Shown here: piece after piece, positions 9,153 through 17,131 of the stretch
Layout: every line of letters starts with the position of its first letter
Position numbering within the stretch: the stretch's first letter is position 1
NCBI GenBank assembly: GCA_029203145.1
Contig: CP119309.1
Coordinates: 2,381,001-2,445,000, forward strand
Direction: 5' to 3'
DNA: 64,000 bases
Source of the DNA: Candidatus Brevundimonas phytovorans
Lineage (GTDB): Bacteria; Pseudomonadota; Alphaproteobacteria; Caulobacterales; Caulobacteraceae
The notes under the pieces: generated by a model
The model's database searches: none
What the model saw: the letters and a program-made list of their open reading frames with translations, nothing else
What the model was told of the DNA's origin: nothing
Position numbers and translations under genes: made by a program

Positions 9153-9704
9153 TCAGTCGGGCCAGGCGCGGGCCATCAAGGCGTCGTCCAGTCGGCCGCC
9201 GTCCTTGGAGAAATAGCTGTACCAGTCGCGCGGGATGGGCGGGCTGGCCCCCGCGGGCGGGGCGCCGCCGCCCCAGGCGTCGAAGCCGACCCCGACCAGG
9301 ATCGGCCCCTCGCGCACGGCGGGCGCGGGCACGGCCTCGACCGCCTTGACCACCGCCGCGATGGTCTCGGCGCTGGGCGCGGGTTCGCCGGTGACGACCC
9401 AGGCCTTCGATCGCCCGCCCGGCTTGACCATCAGCAGCAACATGCCCGAGGCGCCGGGCTGGACCGGGGCGGCGCGCACCGCGCCCTCGGCTGCGATCGC
9501 CGCCGCATTGACGTAGGGCGACAGGGCCGAAACCTCGACCCGCGCCTTCATGACCGGATCGGGCAGATAGAGGACGACGTCCTTGCCCACGAAGGCCTCG
9601 GCGGGGGCCTCCGCCGCCACGGGCGCAGGTTCGCGATTGCAGGCGGCGAGGCCCATGACGACCAGACCGGCCATGATCGACGCTATCGCCGCCGTCTTCA
9701 TCAT
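9153..9704 (-). CDS. Hypothetical lipoprotein inside formaldehyde operon
   Basis: The protein has 183 residues with a signal ending in lipobox LAAC (Cys22), so it is probably lipid-anchored on the periplasmic side. The mature part has no motif I recognise: an Ala/Pro linker, then VVLYLPDPVMKARVEVSAL, and a C-terminus with WYSYFSKDGGRLDDALMA. GAGGA precedes the first of two adjacent ATG codons. It is 19 bases from fghA and 8 bases from the VOC gene, so it is co-transcribed with both. Function is unknown. Confidence 0.7.
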   Translation of the reverse strand: MMKTAAIASIMAGLVVMGLAACNREPAPVAAEAPAEAFVGKDVVLYLPDPVMKARVEVSALSPYVNAAAIAAEGAVRAAPVQPGASGMLLLMVKPGGRSKAWVVTGEPAPSAETIAAVVKAVEAVPAPAVREGPILVGVGFDAWGGGAPPAGASPPIPRDWYSYFSKDGGRLDDALMARAWPD

Positions 9705-9712
9705 TTCAGTCC

Positions 9713-10099
9713 TCAGCCCGGCCGATGAACGGCGCAGATCTTGTTGCCCGACGGATCGCGCAGATAGGCCAGATGCATGACGCCGAAGGGGGTGTCGCGC
9801 GGACCCGCCGGATCCTCGATGGCCGTGCCGCCCGCCGCCACGCCCGCCTCGGCGAAGGCGATGACCGCCTCGGGGCTGGCGGCGGCGAAACCGATGGTGC
9901 CGCCGTTGGCGTGACAGGCGGGCTCGCCGTCACGCGGCGTGACCACGCCCAGCATGCCGCGCGGCGTCATGTACCAGACGCCGGGCCGGGGCTGATCACT
10001 GAACGTGCCGGGCTGGTGGCCCAGGGCGCCGAGCACCGCGTCATAGAATTTGTGCGACGCCTCAACGTCGTTGGCGCCCAGCGTGACGTGCGTGAACAT
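9713..10099 (-). CDS. VOC (glyoxalase/bleomycin resistance) family protein
   Basis: The protein has 128 residues with the paired beta-alpha-beta-beta-beta units of the vicinal oxygen chelate fold: FTHVTLGANDVEASHKFYDAVLGALG at the start and AYLRDPSGNKICAVHRPG at the end. H4, the mid-chain His residues and the glutamate-less C-terminus differ between subfamilies, so the metal site cannot be assigned firmly. An excellent ribosome site (GGGAGGAAG) precedes the ATG. Genes of this type often accompany frmA and fghA in proteobacteria. A role in handling a glutathione adduct is inferred from context. Confidence 0.85.
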   Translation of the reverse strand: MFTHVTLGANDVEASHKFYDAVLGALGHQPGTFSDQPRPGVWYMTPRGMLGVVTPRDGEPACHANGGTIGFAAASPEAVIAFAEAGVAAGGTAIEDPAGPRDTPFGVMHLAYLRDPSGNKICAVHRPG

Positions 10100-10181
10100 G
10101 GTCTTCCTCCCGAAGATGCGCCCGACCAGTTCGCCGGGCGCGGCAAGCTAGGCCTTGCCAGTTTTGTTTGGCAACGCTCTT

Positions 10182-11288
<1,107 letters not shown>

Positions 11289-11421
11289 GATGGTGGTCCT
11301 TCGGACGTCCCTAACGCTCGCGACGCGGTCGCTCGCTGCTTCAGGGACAGGAGGTGACTGAATTGGCGTCTGTTCTACGCCCGTCGCGGCGGGGCGGATA
11401 TGGCGACAACCGCAAAACATT

Positions 11422-11440
11422 ATTGTCGTGTTGCAACAAT
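11422..11440. promoter_or_regulatory. Candidate LysR-type operator between frmA and lysR
   Basis: ATTGT (11422-11426) and ACAAT (11436-11440) form an interrupted dyad with 9 bases between, and a 10-bp perfect palindrome TGTTGCAACA lies inside it (11429-11438). T-N11-A spacings typical of LysR sites are present. It lies 18 bases before the LysR start and about 135 before frmA, a position suited to autorepression and divergent activation. This is inference from pattern and position. Confidence 0.55.
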
Positions 11441-11457
11441 CATGATCGAACGTCCCG

Positions 11458-12342
11458 ATGAGCCGCTGGGACGGGATCGACGAATTCACCGCTGTCGCCG
11501 AACAGGCCAGCTTCTCGGCCGCCGCGCGGCGTCTAGGCCTGTCGACCTCGGCCGTCAGCCGCGAGATCGCGCGGCTGGAAGACCGGCTCCAGACCCGCCT
11601 GCTCCACCGCACCACCCGCCGGGTCGAGCTGACCGACGCCGGCCGCGACTTCCTGGCCCGCTGTCGTCGCCTGATCGACGAACGCGACGAGGCTCTGGCC
11701 GCCGTCCAGCCCGATGATCAGGCCCCGCGCGGCCTGCTGCGCATGACCTGCTCGGTCTCCTATGGCGAGCGCTTCATCGCCCCCGCCGTCAACGCCTTCG
11801 CGCGCCAGAACCCGGAGCTGCGGATCGAGCTGGACCTCGACAACCGCCTGCGTGACCTGGTCGGCGACGGCTATGATCTGGCGGTGCGCTTCGGCCACCT
11901 GACCGACTCGCGGCTGATGGCGCGGCGACTGGCCTCGCGGCGGCTGATCCTGTGCGCCAGCCCCGACTATCTGGCGCGACGCGGCGCCCCGCGCGACCTG
12001 TCCGAGATCGCCAGCCACGACGGCCTGATCGGTTCCGCCGAGCACTGGCGCTTCACCGAGGCCGGGCGCGAGGTGACGCTTCGCCCCTCCGGCCGCTGGC
12101 GCTGCAACTCCGGCGCGGCGGTGCTGGATGCGGCGCTGCAAGGCCTCGGCCTGTGCCAGTTGCCCGACTTCTATGTGGCCGAGGCGCTCGCGTCCGGCGC
12201 CCTGGTCTCCCTGCTGGACGAGGCCCGCCCGCCCGACGAAGGCGTCTGGGCCGTCCACCCCCACCCCCGCCACGTCCCGCCCAAGGTCCGCGCCATGATC
12301 GACTGGCTGCACGACCGTCTCGCCCAAAGGAGCCCCGCATGA
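11458..12342 (+). CDS. LysR family transcriptional regulator
   Basis: The protein has 294 residues. The N-terminal winged helix-turn-helix is FTAVAEQASFSAAARRLGLSTSAVSREIARLEDRL followed by RLLHRTTRRVELTDAG (residues about 9-60). The C-terminal part is a LysR effector domain of the CrgA-like subgroup (GLLRMTCSVSYGERFIAPAV). It is divergent from the formaldehyde operon and translationally coupled (ATGA overlap) to the CobB-type deacylase downstream. A role in controlling frmA is inferred from divergence and the candidate operator at 11422-11440; the effector cannot be deduced. Confidence 0.93.
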   Translation: MSRWDGIDEFTAVAEQASFSAAARRLGLSTSAVSREIARLEDRLQTRLLHRTTRRVELTDAGRDFLARCRRLIDERDEALAAVQPDDQAPRGLLRMTCSVSYGERFIAPAVNAFARQNPELRIELDLDNRLRDLVGDGYDLAVRFGHLTDSRLMARRLASRRLILCASPDYLARRGAPRDLSEIASHDGLIGSAEHWRFTEAGREVTLRPSGRWRCNSGAAVLDAALQGLGLCQLPDFYVAEALASGALVSLLDEARPPDEGVWAVHPHPRHVPPKVRAMIDWLHDRLAQRSPA

Positions 12343-13040
12343 ACCTCGTCGTCCTGACCGGCGCCGGCGTCTCGGCCGAGAGCGGCGTGCCGACCTTCCG
12401 CGCCTCGGACGGGTTGTGGGAGGGGCATCGCATCGAGGCGGTGGCGACGCCCGAGGGGTTCGCGGCCGACCCGGCCCTGGTGCAGGACTTCTACAACCAG
12501 CGGCGGCGACACCTGGCGCGCGTGCAGCCCAATGCGGCGCATCGGGCCCTGGCCGATCTGGCGGCGCGGTGGCGGGGCGACTTCCTGCTGGTGACGCAGA
12601 ACGTCGATGACCTGCACGACCGGGCGCACCTCGAGACGCCGCCCGCAGCGGGGTTTGAGCTGATCCACATGCACGGCGAGCTGCTGAAGGCGCGCTGCAC
12701 GGCGTCCGGCGTCGTCTGCGACTGGACCGGCGATCTGGAGGCCGAGCACGCCTCGCCGCATCATCCGCAGGGGCTGTTGCGTCCGCACATCGTCTGGTTC
12801 GGCGAGACGCCGCTGGCGATGGAGCGGATCGAGGCGGCGCTGGAGCAATGCGACCTGTTCGTCTCCATCGGCACCTCGGGCGCGGTCTATCCGGCGGCGG
12901 GCTTCGTCCAGTCGGCGCGCATGACCGGGGCGCGGACGGTGGAGATCAATCTGGAACCGACGCAGGGTGCGCGCCTGTTCGACGAGGGCGTCTATGGCCC
13001 CGCCACCGAGGCCGTGCCCGCCTTCTTCGGCGCGCTCTAG
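12339..13040 (+). CDS. cobB: Sirtuin-type NAD-dependent protein deacylase
   Basis: The protein has 233 residues. The ATG overlaps the LysR stop (ATGA). Sirtuin motifs: GAGVSAESGVPTFRASDGLW (NAD site), TQNVDDLHDRA (residues 86-96), the catalytic His in HMHGEL, GTSGAVYPAAGF and ELNLEP-like EINLEP. Tyr52 and Arg55 in FYNQRRRHL match the Tyr/Arg pair that gives class III sirtuins affinity for acidic acyl groups. The zinc region has Cys120 and Cys127 but lacks the second Cys pair; a His-rich stretch (H137, H141, H142) lies at that place. The product likely removes acetyl or succinyl groups from lysines, but zinc binding here needs testing. Confidence 0.92.
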   Translation: MNLVVLTGAGVSAESGVPTFRASDGLWEGHRIEAVATPEGFAADPALVQDFYNQRRRHLARVQPNAAHRALADLAARWRGDFLLVTQNVDDLHDRAHLETPPAAGFELIHMHGELLKARCTASGVVCDWTGDLEAEHASPHHPQGLLRPHIVWFGETPLAMERIEAALEQCDLFVSIGTSGAVYPAAGFVQSARMTGARTVEINLEPTQGARLFDEGVYGPATEAVPAFFGAL

Positions 13041-13360
13041 CCCCTCGGACCGAATAGGATGACCGCCGCCCCGATCAGGCAGACCGCGCCGCCGATCAGG
13101 TCCCAGCGGTCCGGCGTCGTCTTCTCGACCAGCGCCATCCAGACCAGAGAGGCGCAGATATAAACCCCGCCATAGGCCGCAAACGCTCGCCCCGCCGTCT
13201 CGGCCGGCGCAAGGGTCAGCAGCCAGGCGAAGGCGATCAGACTGAGCACGCCCGGAACCAGCCAGACCGGCGACCGATCCAGCTTCAGCCAGGCCCAGAA
13301 GGCGAAGCAGCCGCCGATCTCGGCCAGGGCCGCGAGGGGGTAGATGAGGGCGAGTTTCAT
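13037..13360 (-). CDS. YnfA (UPF0060) family small membrane protein
   Basis: The protein has 107 residues from ATG 13360 (GGAG upstream), with four predicted membrane helices: LIYPLAALAEIGGCFAFWAW, PGVLSLIAFAWLLTL, FAAYGGVYICASLVWMAL and LIGGAVCLIGAAVILFG. AYGGVYI and the D-RWD-LIG segment are typical of UPF0060. The family resembles small multidrug transporters but its role is unproven. The gene is convergent with cobB, and the two stop codons share the palindrome CTAG at 13037-13040. Confidence 0.93.
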   Translation of the reverse strand: MKLALIYPLAALAEIGGCFAFWAWLKLDRSPVWLVPGVLSLIAFAWLLTLAPAETAGRAFAAYGGVYICASLVWMALVEKTTPDRWDLIGGAVCLIGAAVILFGPRG

Positions 13361-13367
13361 ATAATCT

Positions 13368-13499
13368 CCGTCATTCCGGGGCGGCGCAGCCGAACCCGGA
13401 AGCCAGGCCATTCAGCACGCGCGGCGACGACAGAACAAGGCGGTTACACGTCCGACGTCTGGGTCCCCGGGTTCGGCTTCGCCGCCCCGAGGATGACGG
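13368..13499. repeat. Intergenic inverted-repeat element between ynfA and trmJ
   Basis: Arms of about 32 bases (13368-13399 and 13468-13499) are inverted copies with a few mismatches. Each contains CCGGGTTCGGC or its complement and a terminal CGTCAT-type end. Both flanking genes read on the minus strand: it lies after trmJ ends at 13509 and before ynfA starts. It has the same architecture as the type C elements but a different arm sequence. Confidence 0.75.
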
Positions 13500-13508
13500 A
13501 AGGGAGGC

Positions 13509-14294
13509 CTACTCGCCCTTCTTCTCTTCCGCCGCGCGCTTCTCGGCCAGCTTGGCCAGCACGCGGCCACGGCCCTTGGCGAGGGCGTGGATGGCGCCGC
13601 GCATGGTGGCGACCTCCTGCTCGGTGAAGGCGGCGCGGCCCAGCATGACGCGCAGGTTCTGGCTCATGGACGGCTTCTTCTCCGGCGGGTGGAAGAAGCC
13701 GCCAGCCTCCAGCTCGGCCTCGAAGTGTTCGTACATCCCGATCAGCAGTTCGTTCGACGCGGGCGGCTCGCCCTCGCGGAAGCGCGGCGGCGGGGCGTCC
13801 AGGATCAGGGTGCGCCACTCATAGGCGTTGATGGCCACGGCCTGGGCCAGGTTCAGCGAATGGTGCCTGGGGTCGATGGGGATGGTGGTGATGCCGGCGC
13901 ACAGGGCGATGTCGGTGGTCTCAAGACCGGCGCGTTCGCCGCCGAACAGCAGGCCGGTCTTCAGGCCGGACGCCGTGTCGTCATAGAGGATGCGGGCGCT
14001 CTCGCGCGGGGTGCGCACCGGCTGGCGCGTCTCGCGCGGGCGGGCGGTGGTGGCGAAGACGGTATTGAGGTCGTGGATCGCCTCGGCCACGCTGTCGAAG
14101 ACCTTCACGCCCTCCAGCACCCAGTCGGCGCCTGAGGCCGTGGCCCAGGCGCGCTCCTGAGGCCAGCCGTCGCGCGGGCTGACCAGCCGCAGTTCCGACA
14201 GGCCGAAATTGGCCATGACGCGAGCAACCGCGCCGATGTTTTCGGCCATCTGGGACTTGTCGAGGATGACGACGGGGGGCGTGAGTTCAGTCAT
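13509..14294 (-). CDS. trmJ: TrmJ-like tRNA/rRNA 2'-O-methyltransferase (SPOUT)
   Basis: The protein has 261 residues. The three SpoU/TrmH-type SPOUT motifs are clear: SQMAENIGAVARVMANFG (motif 1, near 14-31), LLFGGERAGL (motif 2) and IPIDPRHHSLNLAQAVAINA (motif 3, the knotted SAM site). The C-terminal extension with a helical segment (NELLIGMYEHFEAELEAGGFF) matches TrmJ, which methylates the ribose at position 32 of tRNAs. TrmJ is the most likely family; substrate specificity is inferred. The C-terminal tail is Lys/Arg/Glu-rich. Confidence 0.88.
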   Translation of the reverse strand: MTELTPPVVILDKSQMAENIGAVARVMANFGLSELRLVSPRDGWPQERAWATASGADWVLEGVKVFDSVAEAIHDLNTVFATTARPRETRQPVRTPRESARILYDDTASGLKTGLLFGGERAGLETTDIALCAGITTIPIDPRHHSLNLAQAVAINAYEWRTLILDAPPPRFREGEPPASNELLIGMYEHFEAELEAGGFFHPPEKKPSMSQNLRVMLGRAAFTEQEVATMRGAIHALAKGRGRVLAKLAEKRAAEEKKGE

Positions 14295-14308
14295 GGGGGC
14301 TGCATAGT

Positions 14309-14510
14309 CCTTCTCCTCTTGCGGGAGAAGGCGCTCAAGCAGCCGGAGGCGTAGCGCGACAAAAATCCTTCTCCCCCCTGCGGGAGAAGGTGGCAGGCGA
14401 AGCCTGACGGATGAGGGGTCGCATCGCCGCCGAGCGCCTCATCCTTTCGAACGTTCAGAAACCTCTCATCCGAGCCCTTCGGGCCCACCTTCTCCCGCAA
14501 GGGGAGAAGG
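14309..14510. repeat. Type A intergenic palindromic repeat, copy 1 (three hairpins)
   Basis: Three copies of a CCTTCTCC...GGGAGAAGG hairpin lie at 14309-14331, 14367-14390 and 14488-14510, with GATGAGGGG inside. Related elements occur at 51832-51972 and 59009-59151. The element fills most of the gap between the start of trmJ and the end of the S1/P1 nuclease gene. Confidence 0.85.
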
Positions 14511-14518
14511 AAGAGAGA

Positions 14519-15550
14519 TCAGTCCTCGCCGATCATCGACAGCCACGGATCGACCGTGCCGGCCTCGACCTCGGCCACCTTGACGGCGGGCCAGCCGACG
14601 GCGGCCGTGCCGCTCTCGCGCCAGCTGAGGATGATCAGGTCGCGCAGTTCCGAAGCGCCGGCCGCCAGACGTTCGGTGACGAAGGTCGCGCCGCGCGGAT
14701 CGGCGTCGTTGAAGCCGCCGGCCTTTTCCAGACGATAGAAGGGGATGACCGTCCCCAGGGTGGTCTTCAGATAGCCGGCGGTGCGGGCGCGCAGATCCAG
14801 ACCCGAGACCTGCGGCTGGCTCATGGCCGCCTCGACCGTGTCCAGACGGGCGACGCGCGAGGTGAACTCGCCCTCGAAAATGCCGTGGGTGCGGCGCGAA
14901 TTGGTGAAGCCCTCGGGGTTGGGATAGTCGCCCCAGCCGTTGAAGTGGATCGACATATGGTGCGGCTGCGAGCCGTCGCCGACGTAGTGGGCCAGGACGC
15001 CGATGTCGCGCAGGATCAGCGCTTCGCGGCGTTCACGGTCGGCGCGGTACCAGGCCTTCTTGCCCGGATCCATTTCGCGGCCCTCGGCGGCCGTCAGGAC
15101 GCGCCAGTAGGCGAAGTCGCGGCCCAGGTTCTGATAGGCGTCCATCAGGGCGTAGGGCAGATAGCCGGCGTCGTCGACGCTGAGCCCCGCCTTGGTCAGG
15201 GCCGCGTCATAGTCGGACTTCAGCCGCGGCAGAGCGTCGATAGACGGGCCGTTGGCGTTCATGGCGAAGCCGTTGTCGTCGAGGTCGATGAAGTGGGCCG
15301 TGTCGCGCTCGCGGTCGTGCGGCTGGCCGCCGCCCTTCCAGCGATCCGGCTCGCGCGCCAGTTCGCCGACGTCGGCGATCGAAGCCGGCGTCCGCAGGAA
15401 GGCCGGCAGGTCGTCGCTCAAGGCCCGCATGGCCGCGACGCCGATCAGGCGGTGGCCGGTATTGCCCCAGGCGTCGACCTGAACGGCGGGGGCCGCGACC
15501 AGCATCAGGGCGGCGGCGGAGATCATCAGGCGTTTGACTTGACGCTTCAT
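14519..15550 (-). CDS. S1/P1 family zinc nuclease, secreted
   Basis: The protein has 343 residues from ATG 15550. The start is chosen because it yields a clean signal peptide (MKRQVKRLMISAAALMLVAA) whose cleavage after VDA leaves Trp first; in S1/P1 nucleases the mature N-terminal Trp is itself a zinc ligand. WGNTGHRLIG follows, then the family zinc motifs AHYVGDGSQPHH and the distal HGIFEGEF. No good ribosome site is visible. These enzymes degrade single-stranded nucleic acids, releasing 5' nucleotides, outside the cytoplasm. A phosphate- or nucleotide-scavenging role is inferred. Confidence 0.9.
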   Translation of the reverse strand: MKRQVKRLMISAAALMLVAAPAVQVDAWGNTGHRLIGVAAMRALSDDLPAFLRTPASIADVGELAREPDRWKGGGQPHDRERDTAHFIDLDDNGFAMNANGPSIDALPRLKSDYDAALTKAGLSVDDAGYLPYALMDAYQNLGRDFAYWRVLTAAEGREMDPGKKAWYRADRERREALILRDIGVLAHYVGDGSQPHHMSIHFNGWGDYPNPEGFTNSRRTHGIFEGEFTSRVARLDTVEAAMSQPQVSGLDLRARTAGYLKTTLGTVIPFYRLEKAGGFNDADPRGATFVTERLAAGASELRDLIILSWRESGTAAVGWPAVKVAEVEAGTVDPWLSMIGED

Positions 15551-15952
15551 CGGAGGACACCGGCGGAAAAATTCGTGGGGAAACGACCGCTTATCCCATT
15601 CCCGGCCCCGCCTCCACCCATGCCGCACACGACGTGGCCGCGCGATCACGCCGCCGTTATCTTAAACCGAAAGCCAGACTTTCTTCGCAATAAAGTGTTA
15701 CATAGCCAGACTTAGGTGTTAACCGGACAGCTGATCCACAAAGTATAGAAGCCATAGAGCTCGAATACTGAATTCGTTGCTGCCACATATGCTGTGACAT
15801 TTGGGCGATATGCTCATCACCCTGTGGACTAATCGAACGATGATCGTGACGCAGGGCCGCACCTGATCTCATTCGCCGTGTTTTTGCCACAATTGGCGGT
15901 CAAAAACCCCGGGCCGGATCGTGTCGGGACCGGTGCTTCCTGAGTTTGTTCG
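15551..15952. other. AT-rich intergenic region without a recognisable gene
   Basis: The 402 bases between the nuclease and the 3D-domain gene include about 200 (15650-15850) of markedly lower GC than the rest of the window. A 10-base direct repeat AGCCAGACTT occurs at 15672 and 15704 (period 32), and an interrupted palindrome GTTTTTG...CAAAAAC spans 15880-15907, about 50 bases before the 3D-domain start. No open frame with a ribosome site was found. It may hold divergent promoters, an sRNA or a binding region; I cannot tell which. Confidence 0.5.
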
Positions 15953-16507
15953 ATGCTGAACACAGCCGCCGCGCTTGCCATGTTCTGGGCTATGGCCTTC
16001 TCCGGTTCCGGAGAGCCTCAACCCTATGACGCCGTTGTCGCTATCGATACGGCTGCAGTGGAAACCGCCGCGGCGGGTGAAAGTTCCATCGATGCGACCG
16101 CCCTCTCCGCCGAACAGGCCGAGCTGATGGCGGGCGATCCCGACTGGCGCGCCTCGGCCCGCCTCTATCATGCAGGCGGCGGCGGCGCGACGGGCAACGA
16201 CTCGCTCGGTTGCCGTCCGATCCCGATGCGCACGGTCGCCGTCGACCCCCGCGTCATCCCGCGCCGCACCAAGCTGTTCATCCGCGAAACGGTCGGCATG
16301 CGCCTGGCCAACGGCGAGGTCCACGACGGCTACTGGTACGCCTCGGACACCGGCGGCGCGATCAAGGGCTCCAAGATCGACCTCTATACCGGCAACGGCC
16401 GCGGCTCGATGCAGCAGGCTCGCAGCCTGAACATGAAGACCCTGACCATCGCCGACGCCGGCGACTTCGACGGCTGCCCCCCGGCCTGGGAAACGGCCTC
16501 GAACTAA
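15953..16507 (+). CDS. 3D (Asp-Asp-Asp) domain protein, probable cell-wall factor
   Basis: The protein has 184 residues. A short hydrophobic start (LNTAAALAMFWAMAFSG) could be a signal peptide. From about residue 85, RTVAVDPRVIPRRTKLFI, GYWYASDTGGAIKGSKIDLY and the final NMKTLTIAD match the 3D domain, a double-psi beta-barrel found in MltA-type lytic transglycosylases and related wall enzymes. The aspartates of VDP, SDTGG and KIDLY are the conserved ones. A role in peptidoglycan cleavage or binding is inferred. A bidirectional terminator follows at 16528-16563. Confidence 0.85.
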   Translation: MLNTAAALAMFWAMAFSGSGEPQPYDAVVAIDTAAVETAAAGESSIDATALSAEQAELMAGDPDWRASARLYHAGGGGATGNDSLGCRPIPMRTVAVDPRVIPRRTKLFIRETVGMRLANGEVHDGYWYASDTGGAIKGSKIDLYTGNGRGSMQQARSLNMKTLTIADAGDFDGCPPAWETASN

Positions 16508-16527
16508 GAGCGGCGACGCTCCCCGAC

Positions 16528-16563
16528 AAAAAAGGCGACCGGAGCGATCCGGTCGCCTTTTTG
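16528..16563. terminator. Bidirectional terminator after the 3D-domain gene
   Basis: A long stem AAAAAGGCGACCGGA/TCCGGTCGCCTTTTT with a GCGA loop lies 21 bases after the stop, with A-run and T-run on the two sides. It is suited to both strands. Confidence 0.93.
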
Positions 16564-16576
16564 CTTGGGCGAAACC

Positions 16577-16737
16577 TTTCCTCCCTGTTCGCGGAGCGAA
16601 TGGGGAGGTGGCGCGTCGACGAAGGCGACGTGACGGAGGGGGCGGCGCGACGGGGCGAATTGTGGACCGCACGGCAAAAGACAGCGCCGCCCCCTCCACC
16701 ACTTCGTGGTCTCCCCCCCATGAAATGGGGAGGAAAG
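16577..16737. repeat. Type B intergenic palindromic repeat, copy 1
   Basis: A roughly 160-base element begins with TTCCTCCC..GGGGAGGTGGC and ends with CATGAAATGGGGAGGAAA. GGAGGGGGCGGC and its complement GCCGCCCCCTCC lie inside. Copies occur at 22311-22462 and 56510-56679. It lies between the convergent 3D-domain and Mpo1-like genes. Confidence 0.85.
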
Positions 16738-16742
16738 AGGCC

Positions 16743-17081
16743 CTAGAACTTGCGCTGGCCGCTGACCGTCTCGAAGAAGAGGCGGAAGTCGCCCATCAGG
16801 CTCCACAGCGGATACTGGAAGGTCGCCGGCCGGTTCTTCTCGAAGAAGAAATGCCCAACCCAGGCGAAGCCATAGCCCACCACCGGCATGGCCAGCAGCC
16901 ACCAGGCGTTCAGCGTGAGGCAGAAGGCCGCAAAGGCGGCGATCACCAGCCCTGTCCCAACCACGTGGATGCGGCGGCAGGTCCGGTTGGAGTGTTCGTG
17001 GATGTAATAAGGATAGAAGGCCGCAAAGGAGGCGTATCGCTCTCCAGGGTCGCGGCCAGTCTGGTGATCGCCTGCGGTCAT
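16743..17081 (-). CDS. Mpo1-like (DUF962) membrane protein
   Basis: The protein has 112 residues. The family signature is present: FYPYYIHEHSNRTCRRIHVVGT near the N-terminus, two membrane helices (LVIAAFAAFCLTL and WWLLAMPVVGYGFAWVGHFFF), then FEKNRPATFQYPLWSLMGD. Yeast Mpo1 of this family is an iron-dependent dioxygenase acting on 2-hydroxy fatty acids; the conserved His residues seen here are the likely iron ligands. The bacterial role is unproven. No strong ribosome site is visible before the ATG. Confidence 0.88.
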   Translation of the reverse strand: MTAGDHQTGRDPGERYASFAAFYPYYIHEHSNRTCRRIHVVGTGLVIAAFAAFCLTLNAWWLLAMPVVGYGFAWVGHFFFEKNRPATFQYPLWSLMGDFRLFFETVSGQRKF

Positions 17082-17131
17082 GGCCGCAGCCTGCCCCCGG
17101 ATCGAACCGGGGGCAAGTCAGCGATCATGGA

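Noticed and set aside
10100..10181. Riboswitch or terminator in the gap between frmA and the VOC gene
   Set aside because: It has two short hairpins but no T-run on the minus strand and no recognisable aptamer pattern; left unassigned.
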